The notes under the pieces were generated by a model. That model searched no databases, had not been told where the DNA came from, and saw nothing but the letters and a program-made list of their open reading frames with translations. Both the position numbers and the translations under genes were made by a program. Of a stretch of 59,055 bases of DNA, positions 28,797-37,323 are shown piece after piece. This stretch comes from Ostreibacterium oceani (GTDB lineage: Bacteria; Pseudomonadota; Gammaproteobacteria; Cardiobacteriales; Ostreibacteriaceae), in assembly GCF_009362845.1 (NCBI RefSeq), contig NZ_WHNW01000012.1, forward strand, positions 1 to 59,055, in the 5' to 3' direction. How positions within the stretch are numbered: position 1 is the stretch's first letter; each line of letters begins with the position of its first letter.

Positions 28797-29219
28797 TTAA
28801 CGCCTAGACTGTAGCGTTAATTGACCGTCAAACAAAGCCTGCTCAGCAAAGAATGCTAGCGTTTCTTCGGCACTACGCGGCAAATCAGTGACACGAAAGA
28901 CAGCTGATTTCGTCGTAATCAACGCAGAATCTGGCCCTCTGGGTAAGCTAGCATTATTGCCTGTTTCTGGCGTTTCTACAAATTTAATCTCTGTAATGTT
29001 AGCAAACGGTATTTCTTCAATCTTTCCAAGCCCAACAAGATACAGCATTGCACGCGATTTATCTAACACCATAATCGGACGAGACTCCACGCGTAGCGAT
29101 GTTTCAACACCCGATTCAGCGAGTTGTTTTAAGTCGTCAAACGCTTGTTGGCGTTGTTTCCACGCATAAACACCCACCGCAATACAAGCCAAAATAAAAA
29201 AAATCACCCAAGGTTTCAT
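28797..29219 (-). CDS. hypothetical membrane-anchored protein
   Basis: The 140-aa product has one N-terminal helix (about residues 3-20) followed by a basic KQRQQ and a soluble domain of mixed alpha/beta character (VESRPIMVLDKSRAMLYLV, EIPFANITEIKFVETPE). The helix followed by positive charge suggests the soluble part could face the cytoplasm, but topology is uncertain. I do not recognise a family. It lies between the peptidoglycan-binding and Nudix genes on the same strand. Confidence 0.65.
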   Translation of the reverse strand: MKPWVIFFILACIAVGVYAWKQRQQAFDDLKQLAESGVETSLRVESRPIMVLDKSRAMLYLVGLGKIEEIPFANITEIKFVETPETGNNASLPRGPDSALITTKSAVFRVTDLPRSAEETLAFFAEQALFDGQLTLQSRR

Positions 29220-29308
29220 TCTGATACACGCCGTGTTTAAACCCTACATTATAACGTATTTTTAATTGGTTTCGTGCATCTTTGGCTTGTTTGTGCATTC
29301 CAGTTTGA

Positions 29309-29917
29309 CTATTGACTGGCTAGTTGTTTGATTTTGCCTTCCCAATCGTGCATAAAAAATTGTTGAAACGCAATCAAACTGGTCGCATTATTTAACCGCC
29401 CCTCGCTTACTGCATCATACATTTCTTTGACGCTGACCGTATGCACACGGATATCCTCACCTTCTTCGATAATTCCCGTAAACTCTCGACGTGTTGTCGC
29501 GTCAATGGTTGCCAAATAAACTTTTATCTTGGCAGCACTACCGCCTGGGCCTGAGTAATATTCAGTCATAGGGTAAACGGCTTGGGCCTCGCAGCCCGTT
29601 TCTTCGAATAATTCACGCTGTGCCGTGCGCACCTCGTCTTCACCCTGCACATCCATAAACCCTGCCACAATCTCCAACGTCCACGGATGTTCGCCCCGCA
29701 CCAACATGCCGATACGAAATTGCTCGACCAACAAAAACTCGCCCCGCACAGGGTCATAGGGCAATACCGCCACCACATCGTGTTTTTTACCGCATTCTCT
29801 AATCACTTGCTGGACTTGACCGCCTGTAAATCGATCAAACGAAACCGTATAAGCATAAATCTTAAAAAACCCTTCGTAACAAGGCTGAGTATCGTGTAAT
29901 GTCACTTGGTACTGCAT
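29309..29917 (-). CDS. nudF: Nudix hydrolase, ADP-ribose diphosphatase type
   Basis: NudF hydrolyses ADP-ribose to AMP and ribose 5-phosphate. The 202-aa protein shows EQFRIGM, the Nudix helix RTAQRELFEETGCEA and the downstream YYSGPGGSAAKIKVYLA typical of the ADP-ribose branch. The loop before the helix (GFMDVQGEDE) is one residue longer than the textbook Nudix box. SD-like GAGGAA lies upstream of the ATG. Confidence 0.88.
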   Translation of the reverse strand: MQYQVTLHDTQPCYEGFFKIYAYTVSFDRFTGGQVQQVIRECGKKHDVVAVLPYDPVRGEFLLVEQFRIGMLVRGEHPWTLEIVAGFMDVQGEDEVRTAQRELFEETGCEAQAVYPMTEYYSGPGGSAAKIKVYLATIDATTRREFTGIIEEGEDIRVHTVSVKEMYDAVSEGRLNNATSLIAFQQFFMHDWEGKIKQLASQ

Positions 29918-30111
29918 AGCTGTTTCCTCTATTGTTATCTATTTATCTATTGTCTTAAAATGAACACCTACCAATGAGCTCAAAATCTGATGCGCTGTCT
30001 GTTATGTTTTAACCGCCCTGTCCTATGTTATGATAAAATTCAAACAAAGCAGCAATCAAAATAGCACCCCCATGCACTGATAGCCCATACACTGATGACC
30101 CATACTTTACC

Positions 30112-30750
30112 ATGAAAAACCTAACCCGAACACTCGCCGCCACACCCTATTTTGCGCTTTCCTATCGGTTTTCGCCGTTTTTTTCACCTCGACTCGTACG
30201 TACTTTCGTAACGCAGTATTTAAAAAACACACCACAACGGCCAACCCGCTTATTCGTGACGCGGTTAATTAGTCTGTCAATCGTTTTTTTGTGCCTCAAT
30301 CTACCCGCCGCCAACGCGCTTGAACGCGATAATAAAAGCACAACACAGGATTCCGCTGCCAAATTCCAAGAAAACTATAATAGTCTATTGTATTTGGGTG
30401 AGCACCAGTTTGAGCTAGAAATTGCCAACACTTCACAAACCATGCAAAAAGGCATGATGCACAGACCCAGCATGCAAGCCAATCAAGCCATGATTTTTGT
30501 CTTTCCCGCTCCCAGACAAGTGAGTTTTTGGATGAAAAACACCTTAATCCCGCTTGATATGCTGTTTTTCGATACCAATGGTGTGCTAAAAGAAATCAAA
30601 CACAATGTGCCGCCCTGTCGCCAAGCGCAATGCCCAACTTACCCATCAGCAACCAACGACATTCAATATGTTGTCGAAATAAAAGGCGGCGAGGCAAAAA
30701 AACGTAACTTGCAAATAGGGCAACGTTTTTATGCCTGCGGATGGTTATAG
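30112..30750 (+). CDS. DUF192 family secreted protein
   Basis: The C-terminal 120 residues form a DUF192 domain: MQKGMMHRPSMQANQAMIFV, VSFWMKNTLIPLDMLFFD and NDIQYVVEIKGGEA. The function of this family is not known. The hydrophobic segment LISLSIVFLCLNLPAANA is a signal peptide but begins about 50 residues after the first ATG. A GTG at 30256 (VTRLISLS) could be the real start, though neither start has a clear ribosome-binding site. It is followed after three bases by ldcA, so the two may be cotranscribed. Confidence 0.82.
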   Translation: MKNLTRTLAATPYFALSYRFSPFFSPRLVRTFVTQYLKNTPQRPTRLFVTRLISLSIVFLCLNLPAANALERDNKSTTQDSAAKFQENYNSLLYLGEHQFELEIANTSQTMQKGMMHRPSMQANQAMIFVFPAPRQVSFWMKNTLIPLDMLFFDTNGVLKEIKHNVPPCRQAQCPTYPSATNDIQYVVEIKGGEAKKRNLQIGQRFYACGWL

Positions 30751-30753
30751 CCG

Positions 30754-31716
30754 ATGGCGATAACGGCGGGTGGTCATTTCCGTTTAAAAACGGGCGATGC
30801 GGTGGCGTTAATTGCGCCTGCATCAGGGCAAAAATCACACGAAACTGGCTACCTAAACGAGGCGGTTGAGCTGCTCACTAGCTGGGGGCTAGTGGTTAAA
30901 ATTTTCGCAGCGCAGCAGCCCACGCACTACTTAGCTGCCAACGATGATACGCGTGCCACGCAGCTAAATGCCGCCCTTACTGATCCGACAATCAAAGCCA
31001 TTTTCGTCACCCGCGGTGGCTACGGCTGTGCGAGAATCGTCGATGCTATCACCCCAGTCAGTTTTGGCGAAAAATGGCTCGTTGGATTTAGCGATATCAC
31101 CACCCTTCAATTGTGCTTAGCCACACATAGCAACATACATCGCATTCACGGCCCTAACTTAGCCACGGCGCAATTTTTAGCACCAACGCAAGCAGCAGAG
31201 ACCAATCGTCAACAACTCTATCACGCGTTATTTACTGGCGAATTCCCCAAATTAACGCTTGAACCCCTCAATGCAGCCGCCCAGAAACACGCCCAGAAAC
31301 ACGCCCAGAAACACGCCCAGAAACACGCCCAGAAACACGCACAAACGCAAACACAAACACAGCCGCTTAATTTATCAACAGCCCCACTAACGGGTGGCTG
31401 TTTATCGATTGTTGTCACCACGCTGGGCACGCCCTTTGCGATTGACACAACCAACAAAATACTCATGCTAGAAGAGACCAACGAGCCGCCTTTTCGTATT
31501 GATCGTATGCTGACCCACTTGGCGCTTGCTGGCAAGCTAACCAACCTTCAAGGGCTAGTTTTCGGGGAAATGCAGGCCTGTCATTCGCCCCAAATTGATT
31601 TATTTGATATCCTAAAAGCCCAATTTACCGACGCCCATTTCCCCGTCTATTGCAGCCCAGATTTTGGGCATGGCGCACGTAATTTATGCTGGCGCTACGA
31701 CACGGGTGTTGCCTAA
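30754..31716 (+). CDS. ldcA: muramoyltetrapeptide LD-carboxypeptidase (S66)
   Basis: LdcA removes the terminal D-Ala from tetrapeptides during murein recycling. The N-terminal VALIAPASG and VTRGGYGCARIVDAI precede the nucleophile serine in WLVGFSDITTLQL. The acidic member is in MLEETNEPPFRIDRML and the histidine in DFGHGARN. Between the two domains (about residues 175-203) sits an in-frame AQKH array plus TQTQTQ. The C-terminus stops at RYDTGVA, slightly shorter than usual. It works in the same recycling pathway as AnmK at 50.9 kb. Confidence 0.9.
   Translation: MAITAGGHFRLKTGDAVALIAPASGQKSHETGYLNEAVELLTSWGLVVKIFAAQQPTHYLAANDDTRATQLNAALTDPTIKAIFVTRGGYGCARIVDAITPVSFGEKWLVGFSDITTLQLCLATHSNIHRIHGPNLATAQFLAPTQAAETNRQQLYHALFTGEFPKLTLEPLNAAAQKHAQKHAQKHAQKHAQKHAQTQTQTQPLNLSTAPLTGGCLSIVVTTLGTPFAIDTTNKILMLEETNEPPFRIDRMLTHLALAGKLTNLQGLVFGEMQACHSPQIDLFDILKAQFTDAHFPVYCSPDFGHGARNLCWRYDTGVA
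31279..31338 (+). repeat. five exact 12-bp in-frame repeats in ldcA
   Basis: GCCCAGAAACAC occurs five times without mismatch and encodes AQKH units. It is followed by degenerate ACAAAC repeats encoding TQTQTQ. The array lies in the linker between the two LdcA domains, so it can vary in length without shifting frame. Confidence 0.95.
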
Positions 31717-32134
31717 CAGCCCATCAGTAGAAAACTCAGCAGAAAACTCAGCAGAAGCGCGATAAAGAAGCTGGCAATAAAATCGCTCGCTTCGTCGATA
31801 TAAAAAATAACCCATAATTCTTTGCTTAAGGGATTGCTTTTCCACGAAAGCCATCGTATATTAGCCGTTATCAGAATAACAAACGTCGAATATTAGCAAA
31901 TTTATGCAGATAATACCGCTACTTCATCCGCTGATTACCGCACCGCTATCGCTTGTCGCATTGACCTGCGCTGCTAGTCGCATTCGTGTTTCGTCGATGT
32001 GCTGGCGCTAACATCACCCATTCTTGCAATCTTGTTAGTCGCCAGCCCAGCCTCCTCGCTTAGCAAAGCCGCCTAAGCACCTGTTATCAAAGATTGCTCC
32101 CACTGATTTTTTTATTGCGTTTTTAGAGGTAACG
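31717..32134. other. intergenic region upstream of serA
   Basis: It begins with AGAAAACTCAGC duplications (31730-31755). A 35-codon frame (31904-32011) has no ribosome-binding site or Ser-codon run and is not called a leader peptide. An AGAGG lies before the serA ATG. I see no terminator for ldcA and no riboswitch. Confidence 0.4.
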
Positions 32135-33088
32135 ATGAAAGTAATTATTGCAGACAAAATGGATACCAAAGCACAGACCGTATTAGCTAACCTCGGTCTA
32201 ACGGTTGATGCGCGCCCCGCTAACGGTGAAATTTCTATAGAAACCATCATTGGCGAAGCCGATGCGTTACTGGTTCGCTCGGCGACCACAGTCGATGCCG
32301 CCCTTATCGCCAAAGCACCCAACCTAAAAGTCATTGGACGCGCAGGTATCGGGGTCGATAACATTGATATCACGGCAGCATCCAACGCTAACATTATCGT
32401 GATGAATACCCCAATGGCCAACGCGATTAGCACGGCAGAACATACCCTTGCGCTCCTGTTTGCCGTCGCACGACACGTCCCGCAGGCTAACACCAGCACA
32501 CACGCTGGTCACTGGGAGAAAAATCGCTTCACAGGCGTTGAGTTATCCCACAAAACATTGGGTATTATTGGCTGTGGTAATATCGGCAAAATCGTCGCTA
32601 ATCGTGCCCAAGGCTTAAAAATGCACGTCTGCGCATTTGACCCCATGCTAAGTGACGCGCAAGCGGCAGAAAACCAAATTGAAAAGGTCAGCCTAGTCGA
32701 TTTATTCGCCCGTTCTGATTTTATCACATTGCACACACCGCTCACGGCAGACACTAAGCACATCATTGATGCTGATGCCATCGCCAAAATGAAGACAGGC
32801 GTTTATCTCATCAATGCGGCTAGAGGCGGATTAATCGATGAAACCGTGTTAAAAGCGGCTTTGGACAGCGGACAAATCGCAGGCGTTGCCATGGACGTGT
32901 TTGCCGAAGAACCATTGACGCAGCACCCCCTCATGCAACACCCACGGGTTATACTCACCCCACACATTGCCGCCGCTACCAAAGAAGCACAAGACAATGT
33001 GGCAATACAAATTGCTGAACAAGTTGGCGGCTTCCTAACCACTGGTGCAATCACCCATGCAATCAATACGCATTCGCTTAAACCATAA
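32135..33088 (+). CDS. serA: D-3-phosphoglycerate dehydrogenase, short form
   Basis: SerA oxidises 3-phosphoglycerate in the first step of serine synthesis. The 317-aa protein has VIGRAGIGVDNIDITAA, the Rossmann motif LGIIGCGNIGKIVANRA, NAARGGLIDE and the C-terminal HIAAATKEAQ with the catalytic histidine. It lacks the C-terminal ACT regulatory domain of E. coli SerA, so serine feedback through that domain is not expected. serB follows after 61 bp, forming a serine-pathway pair. Other 2-hydroxyacid dehydrogenases are possible, but the neighbour supports SerA. Confidence 0.88.
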   Translation: MKVIIADKMDTKAQTVLANLGLTVDARPANGEISIETIIGEADALLVRSATTVDAALIAKAPNLKVIGRAGIGVDNIDITAASNANIIVMNTPMANAISTAEHTLALLFAVARHVPQANTSTHAGHWEKNRFTGVELSHKTLGIIGCGNIGKIVANRAQGLKMHVCAFDPMLSDAQAAENQIEKVSLVDLFARSDFITLHTPLTADTKHIIDADAIAKMKTGVYLINAARGGLIDETVLKAALDSGQIAGVAMDVFAEEPLTQHPLMQHPRVILTPHIAAATKEAQDNVAIQIAEQVGGFLTTGAITHAINTHSLKP

Positions 33089-33149
33089 CGTTTCCTAACC
33101 ACTGGTAATTACCCACAGACTATCCATTGATTATTTCAGGAATGAGCGC

Positions 33150-33998
33150 ATGCACAAAACATTGACCTTAGTTGCGAATCAACCATTACATACGCAAGCG
33201 ATACGCCAGTTGATTGCACCATTTACCACCATACTCAATATAACAGCACGCCATGAAAACGTCTGGGATATTGACTGCCCAACCGCCACGATACTGACTG
33301 AAGCCTTTCGCCAGACGTTATACCAACAGCACATTGACTTTGCGCTACAAGAGTCCAAACACGTCACGAAAAAGCTATTGCTCTCAGATATGGACGCCAC
33401 CATTGTGGTTGGTGAGACCATCGAAGAAATGGCCAGCGTCCTCGGTCTTACCGAGCAAGTCAGCCAAATCACCACCGCTGCAATGCAAGGCCATATTGAT
33501 TATCGCGAAGCCCTCGCAAAGCGATTACAACTGCTCAAAGGCATCCCCAAAGCAACTGTCATCGAATTAGCCGAAAAAGTCACCTTGGCCAAAGGCGCAC
33601 AGCAATTAATGCAAGGCATTAACGAAAAATCAATGGATAGCTGTCTAATCTCTGGCGGATTTAGTTTATTTACCGAGGTGGTCAGCCAAAAACTAGGATT
33701 TAAACGCCATTTATCAAACCGATTATCCTACGATGACGCGGATTGTCTGGATGGGCATTGGATTGGCGACTTAGTCACGGCGGAGGTCAAAGCATCAACC
33801 CTGCAAACGCTAGCCGCAGAAAACGACATCGACATTAAACAAACCGTTGCAATCGGCGATGGCGCCAATGATATCAAAATGTTACGCGCAGCGGGGCTAG
33901 GGGTCGCCTACTACGGCAAACCAGTGGTACAGGCATCGGTGAATGCCGAAATCCACGCAGGGACAATTGACAATTTGCTTTGGTTTATTAACGATTAA
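33150..33998 (+). CDS. serB: phosphoserine phosphatase
   Basis: SerB hydrolyses phosphoserine to serine. The 282-aa product has a short N-terminal ACT-like region. The HAD motifs follow: the nucleophile aspartate in LLSDMDATIVVGETIEEMA, the Ser in SCLISGGFSLFTE and the metal site in IGDGANDIKMLRAAGL. The loop DMDATIV differs slightly from the common DMDST, but the key aspartates remain. It lies directly downstream of serA. Confidence 0.93.
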   Translation: MHKTLTLVANQPLHTQAIRQLIAPFTTILNITARHENVWDIDCPTATILTEAFRQTLYQQHIDFALQESKHVTKKLLLSDMDATIVVGETIEEMASVLGLTEQVSQITTAAMQGHIDYREALAKRLQLLKGIPKATVIELAEKVTLAKGAQQLMQGINEKSMDSCLISGGFSLFTEVVSQKLGFKRHLSNRLSYDDADCLDGHWIGDLVTAEVKASTLQTLAAENDIDIKQTVAIGDGANDIKMLRAAGLGVAYYGKPVVQASVNAEIHAGTIDNLLWFIND

Positions 33999-34026
33999 GT
34001 TGATTGGCGATTAAACCTACTTAGGT

Positions 34027-34605
34027 CTATTGGCGCACGGCAATGCGGCGCAAATGGACTTTGTATGTCATCTCGTTAGATAAATTATCTGTCGATAGCT
34101 GGCATTGCAAAGTGCCGACTTTTTGTTGGCGGTTATACTCGCCTTCACAATTTAGTCTCGACTGCTCACCCACCGCATCTAGCTTAACTTGTTGATTATT
34201 GTCGCGCACTGTTTGTACGCGAGGGGTTGCATAAAACCCTGAGTGCCAATAGACCGAGTGCCCTGGATAACGATGCCGCGGCCCCACGGCATTGAAACCA
34301 AAGTAAGATTCACCCCATGGATCGATCGCAGTTGTTTGTGTTGATGACGCCTCTAAGAACGTCATATGCCCTCGAACGATTTCGCCATTTGGCAACCGAA
34401 TGCTTAACTGCTCGGGCGGATGGCCGCTCGCGTATTGATGGTAATGCGTAAATGCCCCCAGCTTTTCAGCCGCAGAATTGCTGGGGTAAAAATTAAGCGT
34501 CTCTGTGATACTTGCAACGCCACTGGCGCAACCACTCAAGGCAGACATCACTGACAAGGCCAATAAGCCTCTAGAAAAAATAGTTAAAGCGTTTTTATTC
34601 GCCAT
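34027..34605 (-). CDS. hypothetical lipoprotein
   Basis: The N-terminus has a signal with lipobox SALSGC (cysteine near residue 26), predicting an acylated envelope protein. The remaining 165 residues contain LSIRLPNGEIVRGHMTFLE and a Tyr/His-rich GFNAVGPRHRYPGHSVYWHSGF. They end in a beta-rich part with two cysteines (RLNCEGEY, TLQCQLS). No family is recognised. It is convergent with serB. Confidence 0.7.
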   Translation of the reverse strand: MANKNALTIFSRGLLALSVMSALSGCASGVASITETLNFYPSNSAAEKLGAFTHYHQYASGHPPEQLSIRLPNGEIVRGHMTFLEASSTQTTAIDPWGESYFGFNAVGPRHRYPGHSVYWHSGFYATPRVQTVRDNNQQVKLDAVGEQSRLNCEGEYNRQQKVGTLQCQLSTDNLSNEMTYKVHLRRIAVRQ

Positions 34606-34934
34606 ATGCTAAGCTGATTTGTAATGGGTTAATTTAGGGGTTAATCTGAGTTTGAACTAATATTATAGACACAGACTGCTGTTCTAAGCGTAACCAATGC
34701 ATGACGTTTAAGTGGCCGTTAGGTGGTCGCTTAGGTGGTTGTTTAGGCGGTTACTGCCATCGAGTGACCGATGGGCGTATCAATAGCGATACAACGAATC
34801 TGACGCAGCAAATGTGGCACAGCACATCTGGCATAACGACTCAAGAAAAGCGAACAAAAAAGCACGAATAAAGTGCAAAACCGCAAACAAACAATACGCG
34901 GCAAACAACACACAACCTAACGTAACAATAAAAC
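34606..34934. other. intergenic region upstream of the EamA gene
   Basis: Degenerate TTAGGTGGTCGC/TTAGGTGGTTGT repeats lie at 34710-34755, and A-rich sequence leads into the EamA start. No gene or clear promoter is supported. Confidence 0.35.
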
Positions 34935-35801
34935 ATGAAAAATATGATGCTGTGGTTTCTGCTGGCCTGTATTTGGGCAGCGACATTCCCTGCCATTAAA
35001 ATCGGCATCCAAACGATGCAACCGATGACATTGGTCGCCCACCGCATGATTATTGCCGCGTTGGTATTATTGGCGTTTATCGTATATAAGCGCATCCCTT
35101 TGCACACAAGTATTAGCATATGGCTGCACGGTATCGCGATAGGACTGACCGGTAATGTCATTCCTTTTTTTCTGATTAGCTGGGGCGAAACCACCGTCGA
35201 CAGTAGTGTTGCCGCCGTATTGATGGGGTTAACCCCAATTGTCACGGTATTTTTGGCGAGTTTATTATTTGCTGACGAACCCCTTACTGGCCGCAAGGTG
35301 GCAGGCCTAAGTCTAGGCATCAGTGGTTTGCTTATCCTTGTCGGTGTTGGCGTTTTTTCAGAAGCAGGACAGCACGTCCCTGGTTTACTTGCCATTGCCA
35401 TGGCCGCGGTTTTTTATGCCTTAAACACCCTGTATGTCCGCAAATTCGTGCATCAAGGCGGCATCATGCTCGCCTTTGTCGCCTGCTTGGCTGGCGCACT
35501 AATCACCTCACCTGTGGCTATCGCCGTCGATAAAGAACAATTTTTTCAAATGCCTAGCCTATCCGCATTACTTGCCTTACTTTATCTGGGGGTTATCGCC
35601 ACCGCGCTGGCGACCTTTGTTTATCTGTATTTAATCCCAAAAATTGGCGCAGGGCGTATGTCACAAATTAACTTTTTAATCCCTGTCTTGGGGGCATTTT
35701 TTGGCGTTGTCTTATTAAACGAAACGTTAGACGCCAATCTCATCATTGCCTTAATCACCGTCATCGGCGCGGTGTATCTAGTCAACCGAGAAAAAGGTTA
35801 G
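34935..35801 (+). CDS. EamA family (drug/metabolite) transporter
   Basis: The 288-aa protein is almost entirely hydrophobic, with about ten membrane helices in two EamA repeats. Family-typical segments include LLACIWAATFPAIKIGIQTM, FLISWGETTVDSSVAAVLMGLTP and LFADEPLTGRKVAGL in the first half. FLIPVLGAFFGVVLLNETL lies in the second. It is an inner-membrane exporter or importer; the substrate cannot be predicted. Confidence 0.88.
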   Translation: MKNMMLWFLLACIWAATFPAIKIGIQTMQPMTLVAHRMIIAALVLLAFIVYKRIPLHTSISIWLHGIAIGLTGNVIPFFLISWGETTVDSSVAAVLMGLTPIVTVFLASLLFADEPLTGRKVAGLSLGISGLLILVGVGVFSEAGQHVPGLLAIAMAAVFYALNTLYVRKFVHQGGIMLAFVACLAGALITSPVAIAVDKEQFFQMPSLSALLALLYLGVIATALATFVYLYLIPKIGAGRMSQINFLIPVLGAFFGVVLLNETLDANLIIALITVIGAVYLVNREKG

Positions 35802-35890
35802 CTATAAACGGATGTGATAAAAAATTGGATTCCGTAATCACATATGCGATACTGGTAAGCTAACGCCATTCAAAAAAAGCAAGAAAAACA

Positions 35891-36427
35891 ATGAATCACA
35901 GACTGCACTCAAAGCCTTTTATCGGCCTTATCGCCCTATACACCATCATCAGCACATCATCTACAAATGCCTGCGAGCACATCCTCGGCAAATGGCAATC
36001 CTCGAAATCACTGAGCTTAGACTATGCCAAACAGCGCACTGACAAAAAATACAGTGACAAACAGATACAGCTTTTGCAAGATATTTTTGGGATTGGACAA
36101 GTTGAGTTCACACCAACATCCTACATCTTTTTCATACCGGAACACACAACCAGAATACAAGATCAGCTGAAGAAAAATGCAGAACAAATACATACCAACA
36201 ACATCGTTTACACCGTATGTCAAAAAGATAAAGTAATCATCGCTGAAAACCAGACCAAATTGAAGGAAAATAAACATACTATTGAGGCCTTAAAAATAAT
36301 GGACATCAGCATTGAAGAGTTCACCACACACACACTGCATTTTGTCGATAAAAATACTTATTGGACGTCTCCGCTGCCAAGAATGTCAAACCTACGAGAA
36401 TACTTCGTACGCATTCCTAAAGACTAA
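35891..36427 (+). CDS. hypothetical secreted protein
   Basis: A signal peptide ends near STNA at residue 27, followed by CEHILGKWQS. The mature part is about 150 residues, rich in Lys, Gln and Thr, with a second cysteine at TVCQKDK. A WxS-type beginning (LGKWQSSKSLSLDY) hints at a small beta-barrel, but no family is recognised. Base composition is AT-rich compared with neighbouring core genes. The next gene starts 50 bp later on the same strand and is also AT-rich, suggesting acquisition as a pair. Confidence 0.65.
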   Translation: MNHRLHSKPFIGLIALYTIISTSSTNACEHILGKWQSSKSLSLDYAKQRTDKKYSDKQIQLLQDIFGIGQVEFTPTSYIFFIPEHTTRIQDQLKKNAEQIHTNNIVYTVCQKDKVIIAENQTKLKENKHTIEALKIMDISIEEFTTHTLHFVDKNTYWTSPLPRMSNLREYFVRIPKD

Positions 36428-36477
36428 CGGAAGCTTTACCCAGAACCCCTTATCCGCCAAAAAACACCACACCACCG

Positions 36478-37323
36478 ATGAATTTCAAACATAACTGCCC
36501 AAATTGCAAAGAAAAATCATTCTTCCTTACCCATAAAATAACGAGCAAAATTATCGGCTGTAGTGTAAAGCGTACGCCATATTATGCCTGCCCAAAATGC
36601 GGGGAAATCATAAGACCTGTCTATGAATCACGAAGAACCAATAAGACTGGTTCTTTTTTATCCCAAAAAACTTCGGCATCAAACAGAATCAGAGTGTCAT
36701 TTTTATTTTTCAATCGCTATCATCCAGTCATTAGAGAATATTTTATTCGAGCCAGCACAACGCCCCATTCTTTTGCCCTAAAAAATAATGCGTTTATCTA
36801 TTTGGCCTTACTGATGATGACGCCTGCCACTGTTTTTTTACCTATACTCATGTTAGTAAAATTATTCAGAATCAAAACTAATTTATTTTTCAAACGCGCA
36901 TTTTTTATGCATACTTTATTATTTTCAGCTAGTTGTGGTTACGTCATTATCTCTTTTGCTCTCTATCCAAAAACAATCAGTATTTTTATTTGGTATATTT
37001 CTATTTGCATCGTATTACTTTGCATTTTTTTGTTCATAAATAGCTATATAGACTATGGCATTCGCTATAAATCCAAGCCCGCACCTCCACACTATAACGG
37101 CTTAATATCAGGACTGATTATTGCTTTCTTTGGCTTTATCTCCTTGTACCCCATTCATATCATTAACCGCACTGGATTTGACCAACTTGACCCGGGGGAA
37201 ACCATACTTTCTGAATGGCAAATAGCCATCTATTTCGCATTACCCATTTTGATGCTGACAACTTTGACTGCACCCTTATTTAAAACTTATCTGCAGACAC
37301 TCAATGGTAAACGCATTTTATAA
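36478..37323 (+). CDS. hypothetical membrane protein with N-terminal zinc ribbon
   Basis: The protein begins with two CxxC pairs, NCPNCKE (residues 6-12) and ACPKCGE (about 37-43), which form a likely zinc ribbon. After about 60 polar residues come six likely membrane segments in three pairs (about 102-127, 139-182 and 208-271). Total length is 281 aa. The gene is strongly AT-rich and its last six bases overlap the convergent flavin oxidoreductase gene. No family is recognised. It may work with the secreted protein encoded 50 bp upstream; that is inference from spacing only. Confidence 0.65.
   Translation: MNFKHNCPNCKEKSFFLTHKITSKIIGCSVKRTPYYACPKCGEIIRPVYESRRTNKTGSFLSQKTSASNRIRVSFLFFNRYHPVIREYFIRASTTPHSFALKNNAFIYLALLMMTPATVFLPILMLVKLFRIKTNLFFKRAFFMHTLLFSASCGYVIISFALYPKTISIFIWYISICIVLLCIFLFINSYIDYGIRYKSKPAPPHYNGLISGLIIAFFGFISLYPIHIINRTGFDQLDPGETILSEWQIAIYFALPILMLTTLTAPLFKTYLQTLNGKRIL

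Noticed and set aside
29600-29700. Nudix box with one extra residue as a sign of inactivity
   Set aside because: The catalytic helix RELFEETG is intact and loop length varies in the family.
31011-31040. Cysteine in GGYGCAR of LdcA as a lost nucleophile
   Set aside because: In S66 peptidases the nucleophile is the serine of the later GFSD/GYSD motif, which is present.
31904-32011. 35-codon frame upstream of serA as a leader peptide
   Set aside because: No ribosome-binding site, no run of serine codons and no terminator/antiterminator pair.
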